In this document: positions 1-6,124 of the stretch, piece by piece
Position numbering within the stretch: the stretch's first letter is position 1
How the letters are laid out: each line of letters opens with the position of its first letter
Assembly (NCBI GenBank): GCA_018065025.1
Contig: JAGHUB010000009.1
Location: 1 to 6,169 of the forward strand
Direction of reading: 5' to 3'
Length of the DNA: 6,169 bases
Source of the DNA: Candidatus Equihabitans merdae
GTDB lineage: Bacteria > Bacillota > Clostridia > Lachnospirales > Lachnospiraceae
Translations under genes and position numbers: made by a program
The notes under the pieces: model-generated
Told to the model about the DNA's origin: nothing
What the model saw: the letters and a program-made list of their open reading frames with translations, nothing else
Databases searched by the model: none

Positions 1-101
1 GCTGTCATGACATCATCTTTGCCTTCAGCATTTCGGCTGGTCACAAGGACAGCCGGCAGGGGATAAAGCATATTCCCCGGCTTCCATTCAATCTTAGCCA
101 T
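1..101 (-). CDS. Flavin reductase-like family protein, N-terminal fragment (cut by window edge)
   Basis: Only the first 33 codons are present; the rest lies to the left of the window. The peptide starts MAKIEWKPGNMLYPLPAV and continues LVTSRNAEGKDDVMTA. This resembles the N-terminus of the flavin reductase-like (flavoredoxin / FMN-binding split-barrel) family, where a 'KPG..LYPLPVVLV...' segment precedes the first strands of the FMN-binding barrel. Family members bind FMN in the cytoplasm and act as NAD(P)H:flavin oxidoreductases or electron carriers in anaerobes. The ATG at 101 is preceded by GGAAG (112-108) at a 6-nt spacing, which fixes the start. It lies 145 nt downstream of the pyrophosphatase stop on the same strand. 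I saw no convincing terminator between them, so read-through is possible. The family assignment rests on 33 residues and is therefore tentative. Confidence 0.6.
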   Translation of the reverse strand, partial: MAKIEWKPGNMLYPLPAVLVTSRNAEGKDDVMT

Positions 102-246
102 ATTTCACTTCCATTTATTGATCAATCATCCGGTATTATCATCAGCATTTTCAATATACGCTGAACAGGAATCAATCATTCATCTTCATTGCCGGCAGTC
201 TCAAGACACACCCGTTGAGCACATTTCCATCCAGAAAATGCCCTTA
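102..246. other. Intergenic spacer between pyrophosphatase and flavin reductase-like gene
   Basis: 145 nt of non-coding sequence. It contains the ribosome-binding site GGAAG for the gene starting at 101. Minus-strand reading frames in it are interrupted after a few codons. I found no stem-loop followed by a T-run that would terminate the pyrophosphatase transcript, and no -35/-10 pair at acceptable spacing. Confidence 0.5.
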
Positions 247-1911
247 TTATCTGGTATAATCGCCGCTCTGCAGTGTCTCCATGAAGGCGGGAATCAGCTG
301 CTTCTTACGTGATACGAAATTCCTAAGCACAGCATAACCGTCATGAGCTTCTGCATGAAGAGCCTCTTCGATGAGCTTAGCTGCACCCTCACCTTTATAA
401 AGGAGGTAGGTAGTTTCTGTACTCATATTGGTGAGCATGAAGAAGATCATATTGTTGTGGATATCTTTCTCTTCCATGTAAGGCAGCAGAGTATCCTTGA
501 CCTTCTCAAGGCTGCGGTCAGACATAACGACGCTCTGACCAACACCGAATTCAACTTCACCAAAGACAAATGTCTTATAGTCCTGATAGAAGATTTCTGC
601 CGGTGTCTTGCCTTTCAGATTGGAGCCTGCTTCAAACATGCTGGCGCCAAATTCCTCGATATCGATACCTGCAATCTCAGCCAATTCTTCAGCAGCTGCC
701 TTATCCTTGGCTGTGCATGTAGGTGATTTAAACATCAGTGTATCAGACAGGATAGCGGCACAAAGAAGACCAGCGATAGTGGGCTGGATGGTCAGATGCT
801 TCTCGTGATAGATTTGAAGCAAAATAGTTGCAGTGCAGCCTACAGGTTCCCCACGGAAATAAATGGGCTGCATGGTCTCCACAGAGCCGATACGATGATG
901 ATCCACGATCTCCAGAATCTCAGCTTCTTCAATGTTATCAACAGCCTGAGATACCTCAGAATGGTCTACCAGAATAACTTTTTTCTTCTGAGCATTGATC
1001 AAATTTCGACGTGAAACGGTACCGAAGTAATGATCATTCTTTGTCAGAACCGGGAAGTCACGGTGACGAACACGACCCATGGTTTCCTTGATATCGACAA
1101 TGTAATCATCGGTATGGAAGCACAGAAGATTGTCCTTGCACATCAGATGACCGATGGGAATACTCTGGTCGATAAGACGAGCTGCCACATAAGTATCCAG
1201 CGGTGTGGTGATAATGACACACTCCTGCTCTTCAGCCTGCTTCATAACAGCCTCAGAGGGCTGGGCATCCATACACAGAACCAGACAGCTGGCACCACTG
1301 GCAATGGCCATAAGCTGGGCGTCTTCACGGTTGCTCAGAAGGATCAGATCATCCGGATCCATAGCTTCTTTCAGCTGTTCCGGCAGAGCGGCACCAATCA
1401 GTACCTTACCTTTAGTCATATAGGCGTGCTCGTTGCCAACCACAATACGACCATCCAGGGTATCTGCGATGGATTTAAAAGAAGTACGAGATTCTGCCAA
1501 CATGGTCTTGGTATGGGCATTCATATAATGCTCAGCGATATCACCAACGGTGATCAGACCCTTCAGATGATCCTCAGCATCGGTAATAGGTAATGTTCTG
1601 GAGCTGGTCTCGTCCATCTTCTTCCAGGCTTCCTTAACAGAAATCTTGGCCTCCACACCGGGAGTCTCACGAATCTGCATATCACGGACCTGTAAGCCGA
1701 CATTGATCAGATAGTCCGGCCTGGGCATATTGAAATAATCCAATACAAACTTGGTTTCATCACTTAACTGACCGGCTCGACAAGCCTTGAAGAGACCTTC
1801 ATCAGTACGATTCTTAATATCAGCATAAGCAATAGCGGCACAGATAGAGTCTGTGTCGGGATCCTTGTGACCAACAACAAAAACAGGACGTTTCTTCGTT
1901 CTCTTTACCAT
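247..1911 (-). CDS. ppaC: Manganese-dependent inorganic pyrophosphatase (family II, CBS-DRTGG-CBS type)
   Basis: A 554-residue cytoplasmic enzyme that hydrolyses pyrophosphate to two phosphates, pulling biosynthetic reactions such as tRNA charging forward. The DHH phosphoesterase domain opens with GHKDPDTDS (14-22; likely metal ligands H15, D19, D21). It resumes after an insert with VDHSEVSQAV (D316), VDHHR (337-341) and LSDT (D390). The DHHA2 domain follows and ends in SRKKQ (534-538), the substrate-binding RKKQ-like signature. The insert holds CBS1 (about 73-130), a DRTGG domain (about 140-250) and CBS2 (about 252-307). This explains the length, since plain family II enzymes have about 310 residues. 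In characterised clostridial homologues the CBS pair binds AMP/ADP (inhibitory), and the DRTGG form responds to diadenosine polyphosphates; similar regulation is inferred here. An in-frame TAA lies one codon before the ATG, so the start cannot extend upstream. The nearest Shine-Dalgarno match, AGGAAAG at 1931-1925, sits 13 nt away, which is long and suggests modest initiation. All catalytic motifs look intact. Confidence 0.95.
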   Translation of the reverse strand: MVKRTKKRPVFVVGHKDPDTDSICAAIAYADIKNRTDEGLFKACRAGQLSDETKFVLDYFNMPRPDYLINVGLQVRDMQIRETPGVEAKISVKEAWKKMDETSSRTLPITDAEDHLKGLITVGDIAEHYMNAHTKTMLAESRTSFKSIADTLDGRIVVGNEHAYMTKGKVLIGAALPEQLKEAMDPDDLILLSNREDAQLMAIASGASCLVLCMDAQPSEAVMKQAEEQECVIITTPLDTYVAARLIDQSIPIGHLMCKDNLLCFHTDDYIVDIKETMGRVRHRDFPVLTKNDHYFGTVSRRNLINAQKKKVILVDHSEVSQAVDNIEEAEILEIVDHHRIGSVETMQPIYFRGEPVGCTATILLQIYHEKHLTIQPTIAGLLCAAILSDTLMFKSPTCTAKDKAAAEELAEIAGIDIEEFGASMFEAGSNLKGKTPAEIFYQDYKTFVFGEVEFGVGQSVVMSDRSLEKVKDTLLPYMEEKDIHNNMIFFMLTNMSTETTYLLYKGEGAAKLIEEALHAEAHDGYAVLRNFVSRKKQLIPAFMETLQSGDYTR

Positions 1912-2080
1912 GATTTACTTTGTTCTTTCCTATTGTTCTCAGTGTTTATTCTATTAAAACAGCTTCAGAGTATTTTGTTTTATGTAAACTTCTATAATAT
2001 TAGCATTCTGCCATTTTTTCTACAAGGCATAGCCCACATTCCAAAGGATTTGTTCGTGAAGATATACACGAAAAATCCCC
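1912..2080. other. Intergenic spacer dtd - ppaC with weak promoter-like elements
   Basis: 169 nt of AT-rich DNA. Next to the dtd stop it holds a long hairpin (listed separately). Further on there is a weak minus-strand promoter candidate for ppaC: TTGTAG (2025-2020), a 17-nt gap, then TAATAT (2002-1997), overlapping a better -10 match TATTAT (1999-1994) that is 20 nt from the same -35. The resulting leader would be about 80 nt. Matches to consensus are poor (3/6 and 4/6), so this is only suggestive. No small ORF with a ribosome site was seen. Confidence 0.3.
2046..2078 (-). terminator. Terminator-like hairpin just after dtd (weak U-tract)
   Basis: Two nucleotides beyond the dtd stop, the arms 2046-2058 and 2067-2078 pair over 12 bp with one bulged base (position 2052) around an 8-nt loop (2059-2066). 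On the minus strand the stem is followed only by TTTGGAAT, so the U-tract is three residues long. It may be a weak or Rho-assisted terminator, or a 3'-end stabilising stem between dtd and ppaC. No T-run exists in the plus direction either. Confidence 0.4.
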
Positions 2081-2533
2081 TCATCCGGGTAATGTATTCT
2101 CATCCAGAACGATAGTAAAGGGACCATCATTAATGAGAGATACCTTCATGTCGCCGCCAAATACGCCGCCTTTGACTACCGGCATCAGCTTGCGGGCCTC
2201 CACCAGCATCCAATCATAGAGTTCTTCTGCCATATCCGGCTTGCCGGCATATACAAAACTGGGACGATTGCCCTTGCGGCAGTCTGCATATAAAGTGAAC
2301 TGGGAGATCATCAGGACCTCTCCGCCCACATCATTTAAGGATAAATTAGTCTTGCCGTTCTCATCCTCAAAAATGCGCAGTTTGCTCATCTTGGTCAGAT
2401 ATCTTAATGCCTCTTCTTTAGTATCATCGGCACCGATACCTACCAATACCATATAGCCCTTACCAATCTCATTGATCAGCTGGCCATCAACTGTAACAGA
2501 TGCTTCCAGCACCCGTTGAATCACTAATCGCAT
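2081..2533 (-). CDS. dtd: D-aminoacyl-tRNA deacylase (D-Tyr-tRNA deacylase)
   Basis: A 150-residue cytoplasmic proofreading enzyme that hydrolyses D-amino acids (and glycine mischarged on tRNA-Ala) from tRNA, keeping them out of translation. It matches the DTD family along its full length, which is usually about 145-150 residues. The N-terminus [17 protein letters not shown] is typical. The SQFT motif (77-80) is followed by [13 protein letters not shown], and NDGPFT (135-140) carries the Gly-cisPro pair (G137-P138) that reaches into the partner subunit's pocket to reject L-aminoacyl substrates. The enzyme works as a homodimer. I chose the ATG at 2533 rather than the in-frame GTG at 2551. The family begins at MRLV, and the Shine-Dalgarno GGGAGA (2549-2544) lies 10 nt before the ATG and would be inside the gene if GTG were used. 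It is separated from the upstream large gene by a strong terminator and lies 169 nt before ppaC. In many Firmicutes dtd sits next to the rel (ppGpp synthetase) gene; that is not so here. Confidence 0.96.
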   Translation of the reverse strand: MRLVIQRVLEASVTVDGQLINEIGKGYMVLVGIGADDTKEEALRYLTKMSKLRIFEDENGKTNLSLNDVGGEVLMISQFTLYADCRKGNRPSFVYAGKPDMAEELYDWMLVEARKLMPVVKGGVFGGDMKVSLINDGPFTIVLDENTLPG

Positions 2534-2543
2534 ATTAATATTT

Positions 2544-2549
2544 TCTCCC
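2544..2549 (-). promoter_or_regulatory. Ribosome-binding site that decides the dtd start
   Basis: GGGAGA lies 10 nt upstream of the ATG at 2533. It overlaps codons 2-3 of the alternative GTG start at 2551 and therefore argues against that start. Confidence 0.7.
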
Positions 2550-2623
2550 ACACAATCTCATGACGCACGGCAATTATTCATCAACTGAAAATGTTTTTTC
2601 TCAACCTTGCCATATGCGTAAAA

Positions 2624-2651
2624 AGGACGGACAGGTTTCCCCGTCCGTCCT
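2624..2651 (-). terminator. Rho-independent terminator of the L,D-transpeptidase gene
   Basis: On the minus strand, arms 2651-2640 and 2635-2624 form a continuous 12-bp GC-rich stem, with one G-U pair at 2642/2633. It is closed by a GAAA tetraloop (2639-2636) of the stable GNRA class. A run of five T's ends at 2620. The stem begins 10 nt after the stop codon at 2662. This is a textbook intrinsic terminator and should isolate the large gene from dtd downstream. Confidence 0.93.
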
Positions 2652-2661
2652 GATTCATTAT

Positions 2662-5600
2662 TTAACTCCAGAAGATCGGTCCCCAGTAACTGTTTTCCTT
2701 GGCTGAATTATAGTATTCATAATAGTCGGTATACATTACGTCAGTCGGGTCGATAGGCAATGCGCCTGTCATTCTGGGCTGAGGAGCAATCTTGCACCAT
2801 GTGGGCCATCCTCTTGCGGACTGGGTTCTGGTGTAGGGTTCACCATTGGGTTTAACACCCCAACGACAGAATGCATATACCCAGTAAGCATTTCTTACGG
2901 CAGCTCTCATACAACCATGGGACTGCGGTGTACCCAGTGTGTTGTAAGTAGAAGCATCCAGGTTCTCTGTGTTCTTGTTGTTGCAAGCTACGGAGTGAAT
3001 GAATTCACCGTCCTTGGTGTGAACCAGGGATACATACTGACCCCAACAAAAACCGCCCCATGCGGGTGAACCAAGTTTGTACCAGTTCTGCTGATCCTGA
3101 AGCAGGGAAGCACCTGTCTCAGTCTCATAACCGGGCTGACCAGGAGAAATCTTGAAGCCATAAATCGGTACGCAATAAGCTGCGTCACCAGGCCATCTAC
3201 CGAATACCTGAACGGTGCAGTTCTGGATATCGATGTAGAGCAGCATATCCATATCCGGAATAGTTACAGTACGTGTTTCAACATTTGTACCTGCAGGCGG
3301 TCTGTTGATCTTAATAGCACTAGGTCTTGTGATGTGCGGCCAGACAGAGGGTGAATTCCAGATAGCTTCACGAGCATCTGTCAGAACACCGTTTCTACCG
3401 TCGAAGTAATAACGCATGCCCTTCTTAGCTACACCACCGGGCTGATCGGACGGGCAGATCTTCCAGCCATTATATAAGGTACCATTCCAGGCCAGATAGG
3501 CATTACCACGCCATGCATTCTTAACCGGTTCACCATTTTCATAATAATAGGTTTCGCCGTTTACAACCTGCCAGCCATTGGCATATCTGGACTTAGTGAT
3601 GTACCATCTTGCACCTGTATCTACAGAAGTTGACAATGTCAGCGGAACATTGCTATTACCTGATGCAGCATAGACCTTACGGCCATCAGCTGCCTGCAGG
3701 AAGAAAGTACCATCGTTGTTTGGAACAAGCTTCCATGTGTAAGCAGATGAAGACTGAACGACCTTATCACCGGAGACGCTCAGATACTTACCTGAAGCAT
3801 AGTTTGTCAGAGTGTAACCACCGGATACAAGCTTCATATCCCACTTCTGGTTAGCACCGTCGTTACGTGTATAAGTTGCCAGCTGTTTACCGGCATCAGA
3901 TGAACCACCGGGAACATCCATGCAGAGACTTCTATCCGGCTTGAAAGCGGATGAGAGATCAATGTAACCAGCTGTGACATTGCCCATAGTAGCACCGGTG
4001 ATAACCCAGAGATTACGCTTAGTTGTGTAATCTTCTGAATTAGTCTGAACGTTAGTACCGGTAGTATTCTTACCGCCTGCTACATCCAGACACAGAGCAC
4101 CGCCGTCTTTCATCACATTCTGTGTGAAAATTCTGTAGTAGCCATCTTTATCCTGTTTAATGGTCCAGATATCGTTAGAACGCTTAGAAACATCCCAGAG
4201 GAGAACGTTTGCACCCGGCTCTGAGCTATTGCTTGCTACGTTAAGACCTCTGTAGGCCAATGCAGAATAAATCAGATACTGGCTGTTGCCCAGAGGTTCG
4301 ATGAACAGCTGCTGAAGGTCACCGGCTGAACTATAGGGAGCCAGTTCAATGTTAAGGCTGTTTTTCAGTTTCTCAGCTTCATCGCCTACGATACTCATAA
4401 CATTAGTAGATGTATCGGAGCTGTTAGCTGTACCAACACCTGTGTGGATAGTGTAGTAACCTGCAGCAAGGTTGGTATCGAACAGATAACGATCGGAAGT
4501 ATCGAACTTCCACATCTGATTATTGCTGTTAGTCCATCTGCCCAGTTCAACGTTAGCACCGGTTGATGCAGATCCGGGAACTGAGATGCAAGTCTGAGCC
4601 TGAGTTGATTTAATCTGATAATAACCGCTTGTGCCAGTCTTCAGGACTTCAAATTCCTGAGCAGCTGTATTGTTAGCAGTGTGCTGTTTAAGGTTTGTAC
4701 CCGGTTCATAGTAACCGGCTACAGAGTCGATACGCATGCTTCTGGCATCCCAGGGAGTAAATGTGTAGACACCTTCTCTTACCTTGCTGACATAGAAGTA
4801 GGTAGAGTTGTCTGTGGCGGCATGAGTACCAAGAGCCAGGTTGGCATTGTCAGCTGTTGTTGTCCCTTCAATTGCCAGATACAAGCTGGAATTTGCTTTG
4901 AGGTTGATGTTGTACCAACCATCGGCAATATAAGCTGCATCGGGCTTAGTCGGACCGGCAGTAACCTTTACAGGCTTCCATTCCTGAGTTGAGAAACCTT
5001 CATAAACATCAAGGAAAACGTTAGCAGCCGGACTAATAGAATCAACAGTCAATGCATTTTCACCGTTTGCGGGCATAATAACGACATGCTGAGTGCTGCT
5101 GTCACTCTGACGAACGATGAACTCCTGGTTTGAAGCGTTCTCTTCATCCTTCATCAGACGAACATTAGTGAAAACAGACAAAGCTCTCATCTGACAATCC
5201 AGAGAGAAAGCCTTTGACAGGTAAGGCTGAATCTTAACTGTGTTGTCTTCGGTAAGAGTGACATAGAAAAGCTGTGATTCAGTAGGTTCTGATCCAAGCG
5301 GATAGATATCCACGTTAGCATCATCCACTGTAGCACCTGTGCCATTGGCTACATCCAGCGCATATCTCTGACCACCATTACCTCTTAATTCGAAGTAATA
5401 AAGACCATCTTCTGTGATGCCGGCCTTATTAAGCTCTTCTTCAACGGCAGAAGCACCATTCATAGTAAATACGGCATTGTCGCCTTCAGCGCCTCTTTCA
5501 TAAACAACACCGTCACTGACATAGTAATTTTCATTACCTGACAGATCGATAGCTGTCAATGAAGGAAGACTAGCACCAACGAAGCTGATCTGCTTCACAG

Positions 5601-5970
5601 AGGCAGGAATAGCGAGACTGAAGACACCGGCACAGCCTGAAAGAGCATAGTCGGCAATAGCAGTCACATCATAAGAATCACCATAGATGTTGGAAACAGT
5701 AGCAGGAATCTCCACATTAACATCCGGTGATGTGATTGCTGTCAGTTCGACAGTTGTCTCTGTGGTAACAAGATACTCCTGATTACCATAAGTAATCGAT
5801 GTACCAACAGTACTAATGATATCCGTGATCTCCTGAGGATTCTGATTCAGGGATTCGGATAATGCCTGAGCCTGGGCATTGAGATCATTCTCATCAGCCA
5901 AAGCAGGCATAGCAGTCATCTGAACCAGCATGGCTGCTGTAAGAATAAGTGCAAATAATTTATTCTTCAT
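2662..5970 (-). CDS. Secreted multi-lectin L,D-transpeptidase (BspA-like LRR + four ricin-type trefoils + YkuD)
   Basis: An exported protein of 1102 residues. Signal peptide 1-25 (MKNK, hydrophobic core, cleavage after MPALA). About 80-158 is a BspA-type leucine-rich segment (VEIPATV, AIADYALSGCAGVFSLAIP, ending YYVSDGVVYE). About 187-794 holds four ricin-B-type beta-trefoils, each with three QxW-like positions: F235/F284/W331, F392/F440/W487, F556/W602/W655 and W710/W746/W789. CLDV/CMDV strand motifs occur at 627-630 and 683-686. About 797-864 is Trp/Tyr/Gly-rich and resembles choline-binding-type wall repeats. About 906-1036 is a YkuD L,D-transpeptidase domain with IHS (H992) and SHGCMR (1017-1022; nucleophile C1020). 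The last 66 residues end in an aromatic-rich tail. YkuD enzymes form L,D (3-3) peptidoglycan cross-links or attach proteins or D-amino acids to meso-diaminopimelate stems. The lectin modules imply binding to wall or host glycans (inference). The ATG at 5970 is preferred over the in-frame GTG at 5976, which lies within the Shine-Dalgarno sequence. Catalytic residues are intact. Natural substrate and carbohydrate specificity are unknown. Confidence 0.9.
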   Translation of the reverse strand: MKNKLFALILTAAMLVQMTAMPALADENDLNAQAQALSESLNQNPQEITDIISTVGTSITYGNQEYLVTTETTVELTAITSPDVNVEIPATVSNIYGDSYDVTAIADYALSGCAGVFSLAIPASVKQISFVGASLPSLTAIDLSGNENYYVSDGVVYERGAEGDNAVFTMNGASAVEEELNKAGITEDGLYYFELRGNGGQRYALDVANGTGATVDDANVDIYPLGSEPTESQLFYVTLTEDNTVKIQPYLSKAFSLDCQMRALSVFTNVRLMKDEENASNQEFIVRQSDSSTQHVVIMPANGENALTVDSISPAANVFLDVYEGFSTQEWKPVKVTAGPTKPDAAYIADGWYNINLKANSSLYLAIEGTTTADNANLALGTHAATDNSTYFYVSKVREGVYTFTPWDARSMRIDSVAGYYEPGTNLKQHTANNTAAQEFEVLKTGTSGYYQIKSTQAQTCISVPGSASTGANVELGRWTNSNNQMWKFDTSDRYLFDTNLAAGYYTIHTGVGTANSSDTSTNVMSIVGDEAEKLKNSLNIELAPYSSAGDLQQLFIEPLGNSQYLIYSALAYRGLNVASNSSEPGANVLLWDVSKRSNDIWTIKQDKDGYYRIFTQNVMKDGGALCLDVAGGKNTTGTNVQTNSEDYTTKRNLWVITGATMGNVTAGYIDLSSAFKPDRSLCMDVPGGSSDAGKQLATYTRNDGANQKWDMKLVSGGYTLTNYASGKYLSVSGDKVVQSSSAYTWKLVPNNDGTFFLQAADGRKVYAASGNSNVPLTLSTSVDTGARWYITKSRYANGWQVVNGETYYYENGEPVKNAWRGNAYLAWNGTLYNGWKICPSDQPGGVAKKGMRYYFDGRNGVLTDAREAIWNSPSVWPHITRPSAIKINRPPAGTNVETRTVTIPDMDMLLYIDIQNCTVQVFGRWPGDAAYCVPIYGFKISPGQPGYETETGASLLQDQQNWYKLGSPAWGGFCWGQYVSLVHTKDGEFIHSVACNNKNTENLDASTYNTLGTPQSHGCMRAAVRNAYWVYAFCRWGVKPNGEPYTRTQSARGWPTWCKIAPQPRMTGALPIDPTDVMYTDYYEYYNSAKENSYWGPIFWS

Positions 5971-5973
5971 ATA

Positions 5974-5981
5974 CACCCCTT
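5974..5981 (-). promoter_or_regulatory. Strong ribosome-binding site that decides the L,D-transpeptidase start
   Basis: AAGGGGTG closely matches the AGGAGGTG anti-Shine-Dalgarno complement. Its GGGG ends 5 nt before the ATG at 5970. The alternative GTG start at 5976 begins at the last G of this GGGG and would have no ribosome site of its own. An in-frame TAA at 5982-5980 blocks longer starts. Confidence 0.75.
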
Positions 5982-6038
5982 AAACATATAAAACTACATG
6001 TACTTACATATAAAAATAATAACACTCACACAAGGTAT

Positions 6039-6067
6039 ATAATACGACTAACACGTCTGATTTACAA
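6039..6067 (-). promoter_or_regulatory. Probable sigma-A promoter of the L,D-transpeptidase gene
   Basis: On the minus strand TTGTAA (6067-6062; 4/6 to TTGACA) is followed after exactly 17 nt by TATTAT (6044-6039; 5/6 to TATAAT). Transcription would start near 6032, giving a leader of about 60 nt before the ATG at 5970. The weak -35 box suggests help from an activator; two more TTGTAA copies lie upstream. Confidence 0.5.
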
Positions 6068-6090
6068 GATATAAACAGGTAAATATTTCT

Positions 6091-6124
6091 TTTTTATTAC
6101 AAATGCCCAATTTTTATTACAAAT
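6091..6124 (-). repeat. Two 14-bp direct repeats 20 bp apart upstream of the promoter
   Basis: The 14-mer ATTTGTAATAAAAA (minus strand) occurs perfectly at 6124-6111 and again at 6104-6091. The period is exactly 20 bp, close to two helical turns, so both copies face the same side of the DNA. They would lie about 60-90 bp upstream of the inferred start site. The core TTGTAA also recurs as the -35 box. This could be a tandem operator for a response regulator, or simply an AT-rich upstream element. The binding protein is not identifiable from the sequence. Confidence 0.5.

Noticed and set aside
118..312. 64-residue plus-strand open frame starting with TTG between the first two genes
   Set aside because: It has a rare start codon and no ribosome site, and it runs into the antisense of the 3' end of the pyrophosphatase gene. 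Its product resembles nothing.
1030..1593. 187-residue plus-strand open frame inside the pyrophosphatase gene
   Set aside because: It lies antisense to a well-conserved enzyme and has no recognisable domain. It is best explained as a shadow of the minus-strand coding pattern.
1867..2115. 82-residue hydrophobic plus-strand open frame across the dtd-ppaC spacer
   Set aside because: It begins inside ppaC antisense and ends inside dtd antisense. Its hydrophobicity comes from the T-rich spacer, and no ribosome site precedes it.
2533..2551. GTG start at 2551 adding six residues to the D-aminoacyl-tRNA deacylase
   Set aside because: The extension would include the ribosome site of the ATG at 2533, and the family begins at MRLV.
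2573..2604. Possible dtd promoter: TTGAGA (2604-2599) and AATAAT (2578-2573)
   Set aside because: Both hexamers match well (5/6 each), but the 20-nt spacing is too long for a normal sigma-A promoter. A promoter must nevertheless lie somewhere between the terminator and dtd if no read-through occurs, so this remains a weak candidate only.
6062..6124. WalR or PhoP box upstream of the wall enzyme
   Set aside because: The TTGTAA/TTACAA cores resemble those half-sites, but spacings of 20 and 35 bp do not fit the roughly 11-bp period of either regulator.
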